From Petrosia ficiformis (lineage: Eukaryota; Porifera; Demospongiae; Haplosclerida; Petrosiidae), in the NCBI GenBank assembly GCA_947044365.1, contig OX345648.1, forward strand, positions 4,096,096-4,160,095: DNA of 64,000 bases, read 5' to 3'. The notes under the pieces were generated by a model. It was given only the letters and a program-made list of their open reading frames with translations, was not told where the DNA came from and searched no databases. The translations under genes and the position numbers were made by a program. This document shows positions 47,293 to 59,962 of this stretch, piece after piece; within the stretch, counting starts at the first letter, position 1; the number at the start of each line of letters is the position of its first letter.

Positions 47293-47446
47293 ACACCTGG
47301 TATGCAATGTAAAATAATGTAATGATGTATACTGTTGTAGCAGTTTTAAAAGGTTTACCTCACAGATAAATGTACATACAGAACAAAACTTATACTTGAA
47401 GATAACAAGTTTAGCTGCACTTTGACCTGTACCTAAATTAAAGTAT

Positions 47447-47690
47447 GTTCACATTCATGATGTGACCTTAAAATTAGGATGTGATGACTATATAAGTAAT
47501 ATAGTGTATAGAGTCATAAAGTTAATACATGATTATACTGTAACTCAGTAATGGAAGCTATGGATTGAAATTTGATATTCACAAAAAAAGAACAGAAAGG
47601 ACAATTATATGAAAATGGTGCAGATAAAAAAGATTATTGGTAATATCAAACTAAAGTTATGAACATTTTTCTGAGGTCATTGTGACCTTT
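47447..47690. mobile_element. MITE family M4 upstream of PSS-D
   Basis: Left end GTTCACATTCATGATGTGAC, right end CTGAGGTCATTGTGACC. It ends about 70 bp before the PSS-D start codon, so it may lie in or next to its promoter. Confidence 0.7.
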
Positions 47691-47762
47691 AGTGCATTAT
47701 TGCAGTCTGCAGATCTAAGGGGGTGTGTCATGGAAGCCATGATGTTACATTGAGGAAGCACG

Positions 47763-50700
47763 ATGTCGTCCAGAACTTCTGATCACAGCACAAACGTACA
47801 TAATCAAAAGAAAGATGCAGGGGATCATAATGTTTCTGATGAAATTGGCGAGCAGTTCTATGACGATGGGACCAGATCGTTCTTCTGGTACAGTGAAGAC
47901 TAGATTTGTAATTTGTGGATCTATTGGTTTTGTTTTATTTTGTAGGCGTGCTCACACAGTGACTGTTTTGTTCCTAATATCATCAGTTTTACTGTATGTT
48001 TCACTTTATGATCAACCTGGAGATACCATGTATAACATGAGAAGGTAAGTGTGTTTTATAGACATGGAATCAATTGACTAGTATGGCATTGCTACACCCT
48101 TCACAAAGGATGAGTCTGGTAGTGATAAGACAGAGTGTTTGTGTTAAGCTCCAGGATTTTTGCAGCCCAATCAGTTAATTTAATGCATTCTTGTTTGAGA
48201 AAGAAAATGGGTTTATCATTGTTAGGGTTGGGTGCGGTTTTTTTAATTTATAAACGCAATCTTATAGCAGCAATGGCTACATCAAGAAACTGCCCATAGT
48301 TAAACAGAAGTATGCTGTTTCTCTCTGAAATACAAGTCTTAAGGATGAGCAGACTAGAGTAGTGTTGAGTTTTGTGTGTGCAAATGATGTTACCACAGCT
48401 CTACTGACAGGATATGGAAAAACTATTTGATTGCCAGTTGTGTATGCACTACAAAAACTTGCCTTGCTGTCTTCCCGCATCTAAGGAAGCATGATTTTGA
48501 CACGATTGGCATTCGTAACAACTCTTCTTTCCGATAAAGCAAGTTAGAATCTTCAGTGATGTATACTTAAGCTGACAAACTCGCATGTTTTAGCAGTAAA
48601 TAACATTCCATAGGCACATGTCTTATATGCTAAGCAGATCAGCCTCTCTGTGAAGGGTATGGCAATGCCACACTATGAATGGACTATTCTGCTTAATTTA
48701 TTTTCATAATGTATTATAGTGTTGTTTTAGTTGACTATAACTATAACTAAAACTGCTTTTAGTAAGACATTATGACTTTTGGTTAACTCTATAATTAAAT
48801 TACATGTCTAGTGCAATAGCTATAAATATCTAATTAACTAAAACTAAAACACTTTTGGTAATCCTAATATTATTTAAGTTAATTAACTATAACTAAATTG
48901 TGAAAACTAGACATACTATATAGTATAGCTATAACTAAAAGTGGTCATTATTGTCATACTAAAACGACACTACTATATTAACATCTCCATGTTATTATTC
49001 TGGACATATGTGTAAAGGGTTGAATGACTGGTTCTATCGTTCAAGCAAAAACCTTTCAGAAAATGAGTTATCTTCTAAACACATCAAGCTTGAAATTAGT
49101 CTGCAAGAACATATGCATATCTTACAGAGGCAAATGTTAAGTAAGTTCACGTTGAGTTGGCACCAATTTAAATGATATTATTTAGTTTGGTACCAACTCT
49201 ACGTGAACATACTTTAGTTCACAGTATCCGCAACTCCTGTGCTTTCTTAATATACATCCAAAATTTTATTGCTCATGCCTCAGTCATGCCCTTGGCACAG
49301 AGTATGTCTTCTAAGAAAATCTATCAAATGAATTGATTATACCACACACAGGGGAATACTAGCTGTTGTGATTGTATTCATTCTAATTGGTGTCATTCAT
49401 ATGCCAGATGGACCTTTCATTAGACCTCATCCAGGTGAGTTACTACATGTATGTAGCAGAAAACTGAACAACTATACACTATTGCAATGTATTGTATGTT
49501 TACATGGTGAAGCAGGTATTATATGTATGCGTATTTCAAACGAAACGTCAATATCACTTTTAAAAAAAAATACTTACGGTATGTCCATATAGTTTGGTGG
49601 AAAGAATTTGCCAAGTTGTTTAGCTAAGGAATTACTAAAGTCTTTCCACATTTACATGCCTCTTACATGTATATACTGCCACTGGAGTGTGTATAAATAA
49701 ACACATGGAGAATTATATCAGTAGAACACATTTGAGACTGAAATAAAATCAACTTTATTGTGTCGCACTTAGACTTTCAAATCATGCACTCTGACGATAT
49801 TTTATGGTATTGTACTGGAAGTCACCTGACCAGAAGTTTTATTATGCTACTAGTCACATGCTACCAAATAATAATAGCTGGAAAGAGATTTTTTCTTGCT
49901 TTGGTATTGGTAAAGATTGTACAAATGAATAGCGTTTAATCCTGAATGATGTTAGATTATAACCTGAGAAGTTACAGAGCTTTATGAATGCTCGGTACTA
50001 AAGTTTCTCATTTTGAGTTGACAGTAGCTCGAAATAATCACTGGTCTGAGTTTTACCTAGTAAAAGCCCTTATCGTGATTGTTTCATGTTGCTAACTGTA
50101 TTTTAAAAAGTCAGATAAATAAATTATCATACAGATACTTAAGAAATATCACTCGTTGGATACACGTATTTTTATGAGTCCGAATGACAAATGACAATAC
50201 TTCATATCCAACTGGTGATATTTCCAGGTATTCGTACAATAATATATAATTAGCAAGTGAAAGTTAGTTATAACATTCTGAGAGCCAAGTGAACTTGGAC
50301 ATACTTTAGTGTGATCAAATGTGTGAATGTCAAGGTCAACATTGTTAAGAGTAATTCATAGTGATTTGTTGATAATAATAAAATTTTCTCATTTCACCTT
50401 TTATTTTAACAAGATATATTGAGAAAACGGTATCCCTATAATTGCCACGTGTATCAATCATTGCTGATGGCACTAGTGTCTCTACTTTCTGTGTACTCGA
50501 AATCTGGGGCCTGAAGAAGTAATTCTAATTGCAGTCTAAGTGCACAGAAACTAAGTTACTGAAGTGCTCTCTAAAGGTTCTAAATGATAACTGCCTCATG
50601 TCTGAAACTCAACTACTACTAAAGCTTTCTGCATCATCTTTATACTGTTTCTGCTGTATACAACAGTTATTGGCTTTTTACATTCTTCCTACTGGTCTGT

Positions 50701-53700
50701 ACTAACTCTGAAGCTTGAGTGGTGTTCTTTTATGCACCATACCCATTAATTGACTGAGCCCCTTAGAATGATGCAACTTCCTTAACTACGTAAACAACGC
50801 ATACTCATGCAAGTGACACAAACATATATATATATATATATATATAGTTTGAACCCGTGGGAAAGCAATTATAGGGATGGCCCTACTGGCCATTAAACTT
50901 TTAATATGCTTTATAGCTTTGCAGTCTTTAACAAGGAACTGTTAATTTCCTTTTTTAATATAATTATGTACATGTATGTGAGTTTTGGGTTCCTGTTTAC
51001 ACAGGTGCACATGATATCACTGTTATTCATATTTTATATTGTACTTCATAGCTGTCTGGAGGTTTGCTTTATGTATCATGATCATGTATATTCTACTACT
51101 TGCTGTTTGCATTCTTCCTGCTGGTCTGTACTAACTCTGAAGCTTGAGTGTGCATTCTTTTATGTGCCATGCCCATTAATTGACTGAGCCCCCGGAATGA
51201 CACAACTTCTTTAACTACATATACAACGCATACTCGCACAAGTGACACAAACATATATATATATATATATAGTTTGAACTTGTTGGAAAGCAATTATAGG
51301 TATGCCCTACGGGTTATAAAAATTTTAATATGCTTTATAGCTTGCAGTCTTTAACAAGGAACTGTTAATTTCCCTGATTATGTACATGTGTGTCTATAAT
51401 AGTGAATTTGCCTTCCTGTTTACACAGGTGCACATGATATCTGATCTTTTATTATTCATATTTTATATTGTACATTTTTTTCGTAGCTGTCTGGAGGTTT
51501 GCTTTATGCATCATGATTGTGTATATTCTACTACTTCTGTTCACATTATTTCAGGTATGTGTACTCGTACTAACATGAACCACTCTAAGAAAATATGGCT
51601 ATCTCATTTTGAAAATTTTGATTGAATGCTTGTGTTTAAAGCTCATCACTGGTTGTGTTGTGTAGAAAGTCACCCAAATTCAGCATCTAGTAAGATACCG
51701 ATATTAACCACTCTACCAGGATACCAAATTTGGTTTGTTTCCTGTGCAATTAAGCAAAATAGCAAGACCACTATAATTGTTTTATACTGGTTATGCTTAA
51801 AACTACAGTGAAACCTCCCTTAACGGACACTCCTTGTAACGGACACCTCATTTTTAACGGACGCAGCCAATGCACGGATTGAACTGACTGCTATTGTTGT
51901 ACCTTACTAACCTCCTTGGAACGGACTCTCTATTTAACGGATAACGGACAACGCTCGATTCCCATCAATACAGTTAACACGTGAACAGTACTTCCATTTA
52001 ACGGACGTAGGGCGTTGCCACTGACAATAGTACTTTCAAACGCTCGTCATAATACTTTCTTGTTACTAATGAAGAGTGATTTTGGTATCTATGGTTTTCT
52101 CAGAAGGTCTTCTAGTAAACTAAGTAAGTTAAAACTCAGTCTTGTTCAAAATGTAGAACTTATTCAGGCGAGTATAAAAGTGGGCGTTACCCATAGACTG
52201 CTAAACTTTGAAGCACTCGCCTAAATATCTTCCAGGTGATGATGAAAAATAAATTTTACATCTGTGGATTTCTCTGAAGCAATTCTGAGTCTTATAAAGT
52301 CTTAAGTTTGCATTACCAGTGCCTGAACTGGAGAACCTCCTTGTAAAGGACACCTCTGTATAAAGGACAAAGTAAAAATCCCCAAACTGTCCGTTAAATG
52401 GAGGTTCCACTATAGAGCTGTAATGATTATCCTCCCCCCTCAAAGAAGGTGTCACTCATTTGTACTAAAATGGAAAGTCTTTAACTGCTATACTATACAT
52501 ATAGATGTCTTTAACAATATTTTTACTTCACAATTCTATTGTAATTGATTTCATTCCAGATTTGTTAGCTCATAGTAAGCTTTATATACACATGTATGGC
52601 AGCCATCTGAATAATTTCCTACTGGTTGGTTGTCATGTTGAAACACAATACGGTTATGGGTAGGTGTCCTACGCTGTTAGTGACACTAATGTATTATTAG
52701 TTGGATTCTTTATTCAGCTAACCAGTGAGTGGGTGTTTTATACTGACACCAATATCATAATGGATACACATATTCATTTACATCTTACTTATAGTGTTAT
52801 GAACACACGCTTGGTAGGGTTTCACACAGGAATTTTATCTGGGGGAAGAGGAGGGTGGTAGAGAATAAAAACAGATTGTGCAAAGGCGAATTATCATAGG
52901 CAGGTATGGAGGTATCTCCCTCCCCTTCCCCAGAAAAGTGTAGACTCTCTGAGGTTGCTTCTGGTGGCTTCGCTGCCTTATAGTATTACACTTTGGGAAC
53001 TTTGAGGGGGTGGAGAATCCCAGAGCTGAAACTCTGCTTGGTAATGTAATGATCTTAATGCTATGGTGTATTAATTTTTTATTTAGAATGTTGATGATGC
53101 TCGTCAATTTCTCAAATACTATGATCCGGAGTTGGGTGTTCCTTTACCAGAGAGAACGTATGCAGAAGATTGCCGTATTTACACACCAGAGAATCCCGAG
53201 GGTTCCTTTGCTAATGTCATGGATAAGATGGATGTATTTGTTCCTGCTCATTTCCTTGGATGGTATCTTAAGGTAATTATATCAGGTGATTTTGCAGGCC
53301 CTGCAAGCATTCTTCAGCTGCACATTTCATTTTAGTGATAATTATATACACAGATTAGTAAGTCATAATTATAATGACATGTTGAAATTTATATTGTATA
53401 TACCTTGAGAATTAATTATTAGCACAATAAGAAATTAATCAAATTATCAATGTTTGAAAAAGCCAATAATTCTATGGCTCAGTTCATTAAAGTAACTGTT
53501 AAACTAATAGTTTGTTAAAGAGTTCCAATGTTCCAAAAGTGTTGTAATATGCACACATACACATACAGATAGGCAGACATACCTTTACCATATGTGTAGA
53601 AAAATGGGGTGAGGGTAGGGGAGGAGGGTTACATACCATGTGACACTCTGACAGTGTAGCTGGTCTCAGAGTGAGAATGCACCTCTACATGTAGGTATAA

Positions 53701-56700
53701 ATTAATCTACTTGTATAGCATGACATGTGCTATGTAAATTTTATAAGTGACATACACTTCAAAGATTTGGTGGACTATGCCCCGCCCAATCACTATACCT
53801 GTGATGTACATAGATTACAGTAACCCTCAACTCTTCCTACACAGGTGAGGGTTAATGAGAATGAATTAATTAATTAGTATTAGTTATTCAAAATCCATTC
53901 ATATCAATATTTTTGATTGATGTAACTGATACAGTGTATCATTTCATTTCCCTCATTGAAAGGTCTATTGTTGAATGAATAAACATTTCACTGAAAGTAT
54001 AAGATGCTGCAAAGTACACATGTACAGTATATGTCAACAAAAAAGTCTCATACAGTACAGTAATTACTCAGTAGTTTCACTTCCACATTACAATAGTTCA
54101 ACAGTAGTTTTGACAGTAATTGCTGTACTTGTCAATTCAACACTACAGTAGTGAGACTGTAATTACTGACTGTACTGACAGTAGAACTAAGGTAATTACT
54201 GTAATGATTTAGATATCTGAATTATCGGGCAAACCTCACCCCCAGGAAATGTCTAATTTTTGTATACTTTGAGATTGATGTTTGTGATCAAAGCTTCAAA
54301 AAAATCTTCACAAGTAGCTATTTATTGTAGTTATGTATAGTGTTTGTTATATTTTATGTTACACAGGCTTTGATAATTCGTGATGTATGGTTGCTTAATG
54401 TAATAAGCATTGGATTCGAGTTGATGGAATATACATTAGAATGTCAGCTACCAAACTTTGGAGAGTGCTGGTGGGATCATGTAAGTTTGCTATTAACATT
54501 TCTATTTTAAAATAGACCTGTTTTGGGATAATACGTTCATTATTCAATCACAAGACATGTCTAAGTATTCCTACTAGAGTTGGATAATAATTCAATATAT
54601 CGCATACATTACAATATTATTCCATTGTAATAAACATATCGCATGATTTTGGTTTGCCAATATTGTAGCAATAGCAAATTATTGTCTTACTGTAATTAAA
54701 TAATAGTTATAATAATTATATCTAGTTGAAATATATTATTATAGTATTGAGCCGTATGCTCTGGGGAATTACCGCTCTACTTGAGTACAGTGATCTAAGT
54801 GCCTGTTGCTGGGTTTTTTCCTTTAAAAGCTTGTAATATATCATTGCTTCATTCCCCTGGACTTGTTTGAAACCAACTTGTGGTATTTCTGGTGATTATA
54901 ATTATGCTTTAATGTTTTGTTCTTTCTTTTCAGTGGATCTTAGATTTCTTACTATGCAATGGTCTTGGAATATATTTAGGTATCAAGACTTGTGAGTACT
55001 TGTCAATGAAAGTGAGTCGTTAAGATCAATGCCTGCCCATATATAGCTGGAAACTGTCTTTAAATCCTATAGTATTTTTATCAACTTAGTGAACTTAACA
55101 TCATCAGTTATAGAAAGCCTCAAAAACTTGTGAATACTATTTCTGTTTGCATATAGTCGGGCTGGGCTATATACGCCTCAATATTTCTTGAACACAATTA
55201 CAATATTATTAACCACATGTTTAGATTGTAGAAGTGTGCATAATTATACAAACAGTGTGGTAGTAAGCCTCAAAAAGAAAAGTATTAAAGTACATGCCAA
55301 ACAAATGAAGATGAGAACTCTACTATAATTATGTTACAGAATAGGAAAACCAGTTTCTTGCTTATCTTTTAGTTACGTATGCAGATGGTGGTCGGGAATA
55401 TGGTCATTGATGTTTGCTGGTTTGTGCTTCATGAACCTTTTTGCTACCCTAATGCATATAGATATCAGTGCTCGAAACAAAGTCCAGCAATTAGCAATTT
55501 TCTGCCTCCTTGTCTGGACAAAATTACATTTGACTGGACAAACTGTCCGAAGACTAATACAACAAAATATGAACAGTAACATCACAGTGAGGTTAATTAT
55601 TAGTCAAGAGCAATCATAGCCTAGTGGATTATACTTCTATATCTCATAAGTCATAAATGGATACAGTACATGTGGATAATGAGACTATTTTTTTTTCTGA
55701 ACAAATTCCATACTTGTTGGCCAGTCAATTATTGTTTGTCCATGCAGATATTTTGTTGGATACTTTCAAAAACCATTTCGAGTACTGGATATGTACATGT
55801 ATAAGCAACACTGTACATGCACATAATATGTAATAATTATATGTGACCAAATTTTCCAGAAAAGGGACCTTTGCAACTAAATAATTAAATGCATGCTTTA
55901 AAAAGTGTGTTACACCTCAATTTTATATGATATGTCAACAAACTTCAGAATCTAAGAGGCCTAATGATAACTCTTCCTACTTACCAAACAAACTTTGTTG
56001 ACTTACTATACAGAATGGCAGATTAGCCAAAATTTTAAAGTAAAAGGTCCCTTTGCAAATTACATGTAAGCTTTATTGAAAATCTCTTGTTGTCTCTCAA
56101 TCACTCCCTCAGACATATCACTGGAGAGGATTATGGAAGATACCTACTTTTAAGTAAGTAATAAACTGCACCTATGTGCAGTGTGAATTATATTTTAATT
56201 ACATTCAAACTCTCTCGTTAGTGTGTGCATGATTATTTCTTAATTAAGTAAATAATAAATAAATACCAAAGATAAGTAGTCTAATAGTACATGTGTACAT
56301 GTAGATGTGCAATAGTCTTGATTCAACATTCACATGTACTATTTACTGTACCATAGTGGCTTTTAACACATGATACAATGCTTCCTAAGTATACAGAAAG
56401 ATTACTAATAATATACAAAATTACAGGATTCAGCACAGCCCAGCATTCATTATAATTATGGAGTGATTATAATTATGGAGTGTTCGTATCCTACTGTGAA
56501 TTCTGTAGGGGTAAATTGAAGAGAGCTGCTGAACAATTCACTCCATATAGCTGGGAACAATTCAAATGGGGTTACACAGAGAGTTTCACGAAATTCATTT
56601 CCGTTGCTGCATTGATAACATTTGTGAGTGAATTACTAAAAAATAAGCTAAAATTTTAAATTGAAACCAAAAGTAGAATATATTAAGTGGGTTTTGAAGT

Positions 56701-59271
56701 GCTAATGGAGTGTAGGGTTGTAGCAGGAAAGTCTAGACTAGGCATTAGTATATTGTATATCATGTTATTACATATGAACACTTCATATGATTAATGTAAG
56801 ACTTTGTTAATATTGTCTCCTCCTAATAGACAGATCATTAGTATGTAGGAAAGCTTTTATATTAATAGAATGTAGTTTGCAATATTGCAATTTTCTAAAT
56901 AAAATGATGATACTATTAATTGTAACATAATGGAAATGTAATCATTTCCCAAACCTAATCTAGATGTTCCGAGATTGGCCCTTCTAATCAATAGCAATCT
57001 CACCTGGGATGTGGACATAGGGAGTTAATTCATTTTCACCATTCTTGTTCTACTTCCCATATATATTTACATATATAATACCTTATAGCGGGTAGTTTTG
57101 GAGGGGGAAAATATTGGTGAATTTACATAAAAATAGATTTTGGTGAAATTAATTTTTGGCGAATTTCCACGTTTAGCCTCACCCACACTTGAGATAACTT
57201 GGGATGGAAGATGTCTCTTTAAGGGACCATCTACATCAGGAAGCTTGTAGTTTCTTTGGAAATATTTGCCATCAAAGTCAGAAAACTGCTTAATCCTTTC
57301 TCTGCCCACATACTACTACACCCTCTTGTATTAAATGCAAAAATAAAAATTGGGGACAAAATTTTGGCGAATGAAAAGTAAATTGCCAAATACGCCAAAT
57401 TTTTCTCCCTCCAAAACTACCCAGTATATGGTAGTCTATTTGTTTTACAATAAGTTACTGGACATTCAGTAGAATTATCAGACAATGTCCTACATATCCA
57501 CGCCTCCCTGTAGCCACTTTGTACGATAAAGTCAGGAAATGCTTTTTTTATTATGATTTCTCATTCCTTTAGTGGATGCTGCAAGAACTGAATGTATTCT
57601 ATTTGAAAACCATTCTTTGGGTACCTCCACATCATTCTCTCAATGCATATCGAGAGCTTATATATGCAGTATGTGGAGCTTGTGCAATCAGTGAAATGTA
57701 TCATTTTCTTCAATCAAAGTATGTAGTTTCTGTGTTTGGCAATATACTGTATAAATGTTAATTTTCAACCAGAAGAAAAGATTCACCACTTTCACCAGTT
57801 CAGTGTGCATGTGGTGAAACATTTGCTTCAGTATTATTGAATTGTTTGGTTTGGCTCCCATTTACAGTCTAGCTCCATACCAGCCGTTGCTTCCCAGATG
57901 CTATGAATACAAAACCCTAACCCTTTCTCCATGTAAGTATCAATAGGGATAAATTTGGAATTTAGTTTTACCATGAATTGTGCCCTTGAGTGAAAACAAA
58001 TGTGATAAAAGTTTCTTTGTGAAATTTTCCTTCGTGAAAATTACCCGTATACTTATAGTCTGTCCATGATGGTTCACTTGGTTGTTTTGTACTGCTAATG
58101 GAGGTTGTATAAAATTTAATGTCTAGAACCTCAAAACCATGCATAGTACGAGTACAAAACATTCATTAATAGAGGCCGAGTTCAACAAAATGTTTGTTGC
58201 ATTGCATCATTTCAGACATGACTTGACCCTCACTTATAGATGGATAGTCTGGAAATGTACATGTATGTGTAGAATTTCATACAAGAGTTTTAGTTAAAGG
58301 GGGAAATACACGATTGGTATTATTGATAAAAGCACCATCTTTTGCTCACTCCATTACTATTGCCTTTGCAGTTGACCTCTTAATGCTATCAGGGCTAGGG
58401 ATAGACAAAACAGGATGATATGATGTGGAATGTAAACTTTGTGGTCAAAATACAAAGTCATGAGGTCACATAGTAGGTGCAAATTAATAGTTTTAGTTGA
58501 TCTAAAGCCCCCTGTTGAACATGCTTTTTCCATACTAAGCGATTCCCTTGAAGACTATGTACAAGCATCAGCTATGTTGCAATTTAATGACTAACAAAAC
58601 TAATAATAAATAAATGTAACATCATCAGTATTTTTTGACTTGTTTTAGAAGGCATAATGAGAGCATAAAGTAGAAGCATAATTGAAATAAAACTGGGAAT
58701 TTAAGCATAGCATAATAGGCTGTAATAAAAGAATAATGTGCTTGTCCCTAATCAGAGCATTCCTGACAAGTTTCCAATATATGTGACCATATTTGTGGAA
58801 AATCAACTGGTTTGAATATGCAAACATTTGATTATTTGGCTGTTTTAAGCCATTGAAATTTGATAGCTTAGAAACATAATGATGGACACCAAATGTCTTG
58901 TATAAATGGGCTGATTAGTGAGAGTTTATTTACTGTTTGATTAATAACAGTTTGCACAATACACATAATATATTATCATGACTACAGATATATTAGTGAC
59001 TTTCTCTCCTCTTCTATACGACAGAGATCCTAATGCTAGGGTTGGGCGTTTCTCATGGTTAGTTTTTGCAGCTCTCATAATTGAGACACTGATAGAAATC
59101 AAGTTTGGTTGGGATATACTGACCATCCCTCTTCCAAGAATAGCAATCATTCTTTGGAGTATTTTCTTCCTTGGTGTTTTTATATGGGCTACATATATAT
59201 TCACATATCCCTTGAAAGAGTTTCCTATAATACGAAACTATTTCAAGCAAAGCCAAAAGAAAAGCAACTAA
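47763..59271 (+). CDS. PTDSS2: PSS-D: phosphatidylserine synthase, canonical PTDSS2 orthologue
   Basis: Eleven exons give 433 residues: 47763-47887, 47946-48044, 49352-49434, 51487-51554, 53087-53272, 54367-54480, 54934-55011, 56113-56153, 56509-56623, 57573-57718, 59025-59271. All are GT-AG and in phase. Exon 1 ends in [10 protein letters not shown], spliced to [13 protein letters not shown], the N-terminal signature of animal PTDSS2. Others: GPFIRPHP with Arg (49422-49424), [80 protein letters not shown] and [16 protein letters not shown]. The C-terminal tail is basic. PTDSS2 makes phosphatidylserine from phosphatidylethanolamine and serine in ER (mitochondria-associated) membranes. All catalytic-block residues are canonical. 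Introns are longer than in A-C and full of repeats. Confidence 0.95.
48717..48972. mobile_element. MITE family M3 in intron 2 of PSS-D
   Basis: Begins TAGTGTTGTTTTAGTTGACT and ends ACTAAAACGACACTA, with TTAATTAACTATAACTA cores. No clear target-site duplication. Confidence 0.75.
49143..49215. repeat. Inverted repeat in intron 2 of PSS-D
   Basis: Arms GTTCACGTTGAGTTGGCACC and GGTACCAACTCTACGTGAAC differ at two positions around about 30 bases. Small palindromic element. Confidence 0.65.
50428..50884. mobile_element. MITE family M1 in intron 3 of PSS-D
   Basis: Left end TATCCCTATAATTGCCACG, right end GGGAAAGCAATTATAGGGAT. The interior contains CCCATTAATTGACTGAGCCC as in the copies near 6.4-7.2 kb. 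Confidence 0.75.
50681..51530. repeat. About 427 bp tandem duplication including part of PSS-D exon 4
   Basis: 50681-51106 and 51107-51530 match in order: CATTCTTCCTACTGGTCTGT, the right half of an M1 element, TTTAACAAGGAACTGTTAAT, GTGCACATGATATC, and the exon-4 acceptor with the first 50 bases of exon 4. The upstream exon copy (51052-51100) breaks off before the donor and runs into the second repeat unit. Confidence 0.8.
51052..51100 (+). pseudogene. Partial duplicate of PSS-D exon 4 (decoy acceptor)
   Basis: CTTCATAG acceptor followed by CTGTCTGGAGGTTTGCTTTA, matching true exon 4 at 51487. The 3' half and donor are missing, so inclusion would truncate the enzyme. Confidence 0.75.
51806..52412 (+). 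mobile_element. Pogo/Tigger-type Tc1-mariner element, internally deleted, in PSS-D intron 4
   Basis: TA-flanked. The left end is CAGTGAAACCTCCCTTAACG and the right end GTTAAATGGAGGTTCCACTA, inverted repeats of the AACGGACA type. A plus-strand segment (about 52107-52225) encodes [20 protein letters not shown], resembling the start of the CENP-B/pogo helix-turn-helix (K-x-LSL-x-QKVELI). The catalytic domain is missing. Non-autonomous. Confidence 0.75.
57084..57427. mobile_element. MITE in intron 9 of PSS-D (GGGTAGTTTTGGAGGG termini)
   Basis: The left TATAGCGGGTAGTTTTGGAG is the inverse of the right end CTCCAAAACTACCCAGTATA; 344 bp. The interior repeats TTTTGGCGAAT-type motifs. An open frame across it is incidental. 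Confidence 0.75.
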
Positions 59272-59470
59272 ATTAAGAGAGATCTGTAGTTCACACAAAA
59301 CATAATTTATACGAACATCTTTATAGTTTATTGGGTGTTGAATTTAGGAATGTTTATTGGTATTCCAACAAACGATATATTCTTCTAAACTTTTGCAAAT
59401 TTGCAATTGGTTATATTGAATACATTATTATTATTATTATTATTATCATTATTATTATTATTATTATTAT
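59272..59470. other. PSS-D 3' flank with (ATT)n microsatellite
   Basis: An (ATT)n run at about 59424-59470 directly abuts the ABC-transporter relic. No other feature. Confidence 0.7.
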
Positions 59471-59504
59471 AACTAAGGGAGGCTTTTTGTTTCAATTTGA
59501 AGAC

Positions 59505-59962
59505 ATCACTCATACAGAAGGCAAGAGTACTTCATCTCTCTGATTGAATGTTTCTGTGATCCAACAGCTGGAGGTCTTGTTGGATGGAATTGATCTTCAT
59601 GATTTTGATCTCTTGGCTTTGTCATCAAATCAGTTTAATATATCTATTACTGATAAAATTCGTTATGAAGCAAGTTTGCGAAAAATCAGTGACAAAGAAA
59701 TGGTAGATGCTGCCATAACTGCAAATATGCTTGACTTTATCCAGTCTCTACCTGAGGTTGGTGATAATTTTGTTGAGAGGAGGTCAGAAACAACAACGCA
59801 AACAAGGCCTACTTTTAGTACCACCTCCTCCTTGAAGCAACATCCGCTTTAGATACAGAGACTGAAAAGATTGTTCAAGATGCTTTAAACAAAGCAAGAG
59901 GGCCGTATCACAATCATTCGTCTCTCTACAATCTACAATTCAGACAAAATTGAAGAAAGAGT
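59505..59962 (+). pseudogene. ABC transporter (ABCB/MDR-type) nucleotide-binding domain relic
   Basis: Pieces of one NBD appear in the right order across frames. Walker A is EGKSTS (about 59517); then LIECFCDPTAGG; then LLDGIDLHDFDL; then FNISITDKIRYEASLRKISD with MVDAAITANMLDFIQSLPE. A damaged signature GGQKQQ (about 59780) follows, then LLLEATSALDTETEKIVQDA (about 59829) and RLSTIYNSDKIEE. At least two frameshifts and a TGA separate them. The Q-loop is deleted, the Asp of Walker B (LLLDEATSALD) is missing, and the His of the H-loop segment is lost. It is intronless and begins abruptly at an (ATT)n tract, so it is probably a processed or otherwise transposed copy. Not functional. Confidence 0.8.

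Noticed and set aside
47126..47317. 63-residue frame ending in an Ile-Tyr run
   Set aside because: Half of it is the (TA)n microsatellite; no coding support.
55373..55619. Overlapping 66-70 residue frames in PSS-D intron 7
   Set aside because: Three competing frames, no splice-site context, no recognised domain. Probably part of a repeat.
57067..57309. 80-residue minus-strand frame in PSS-D intron 9
   Set aside because: Lies inside a terminal-inverted-repeat element with no transposase-like sequence.
58978..59024. Upstream ATG extending PSS-D exon 11
   Set aside because: The frame continuity with exon 11 is chance. The acceptor CGACAG at 59019-59024 is needed to join exon 10 and keep the conserved [11 protein letters not shown].
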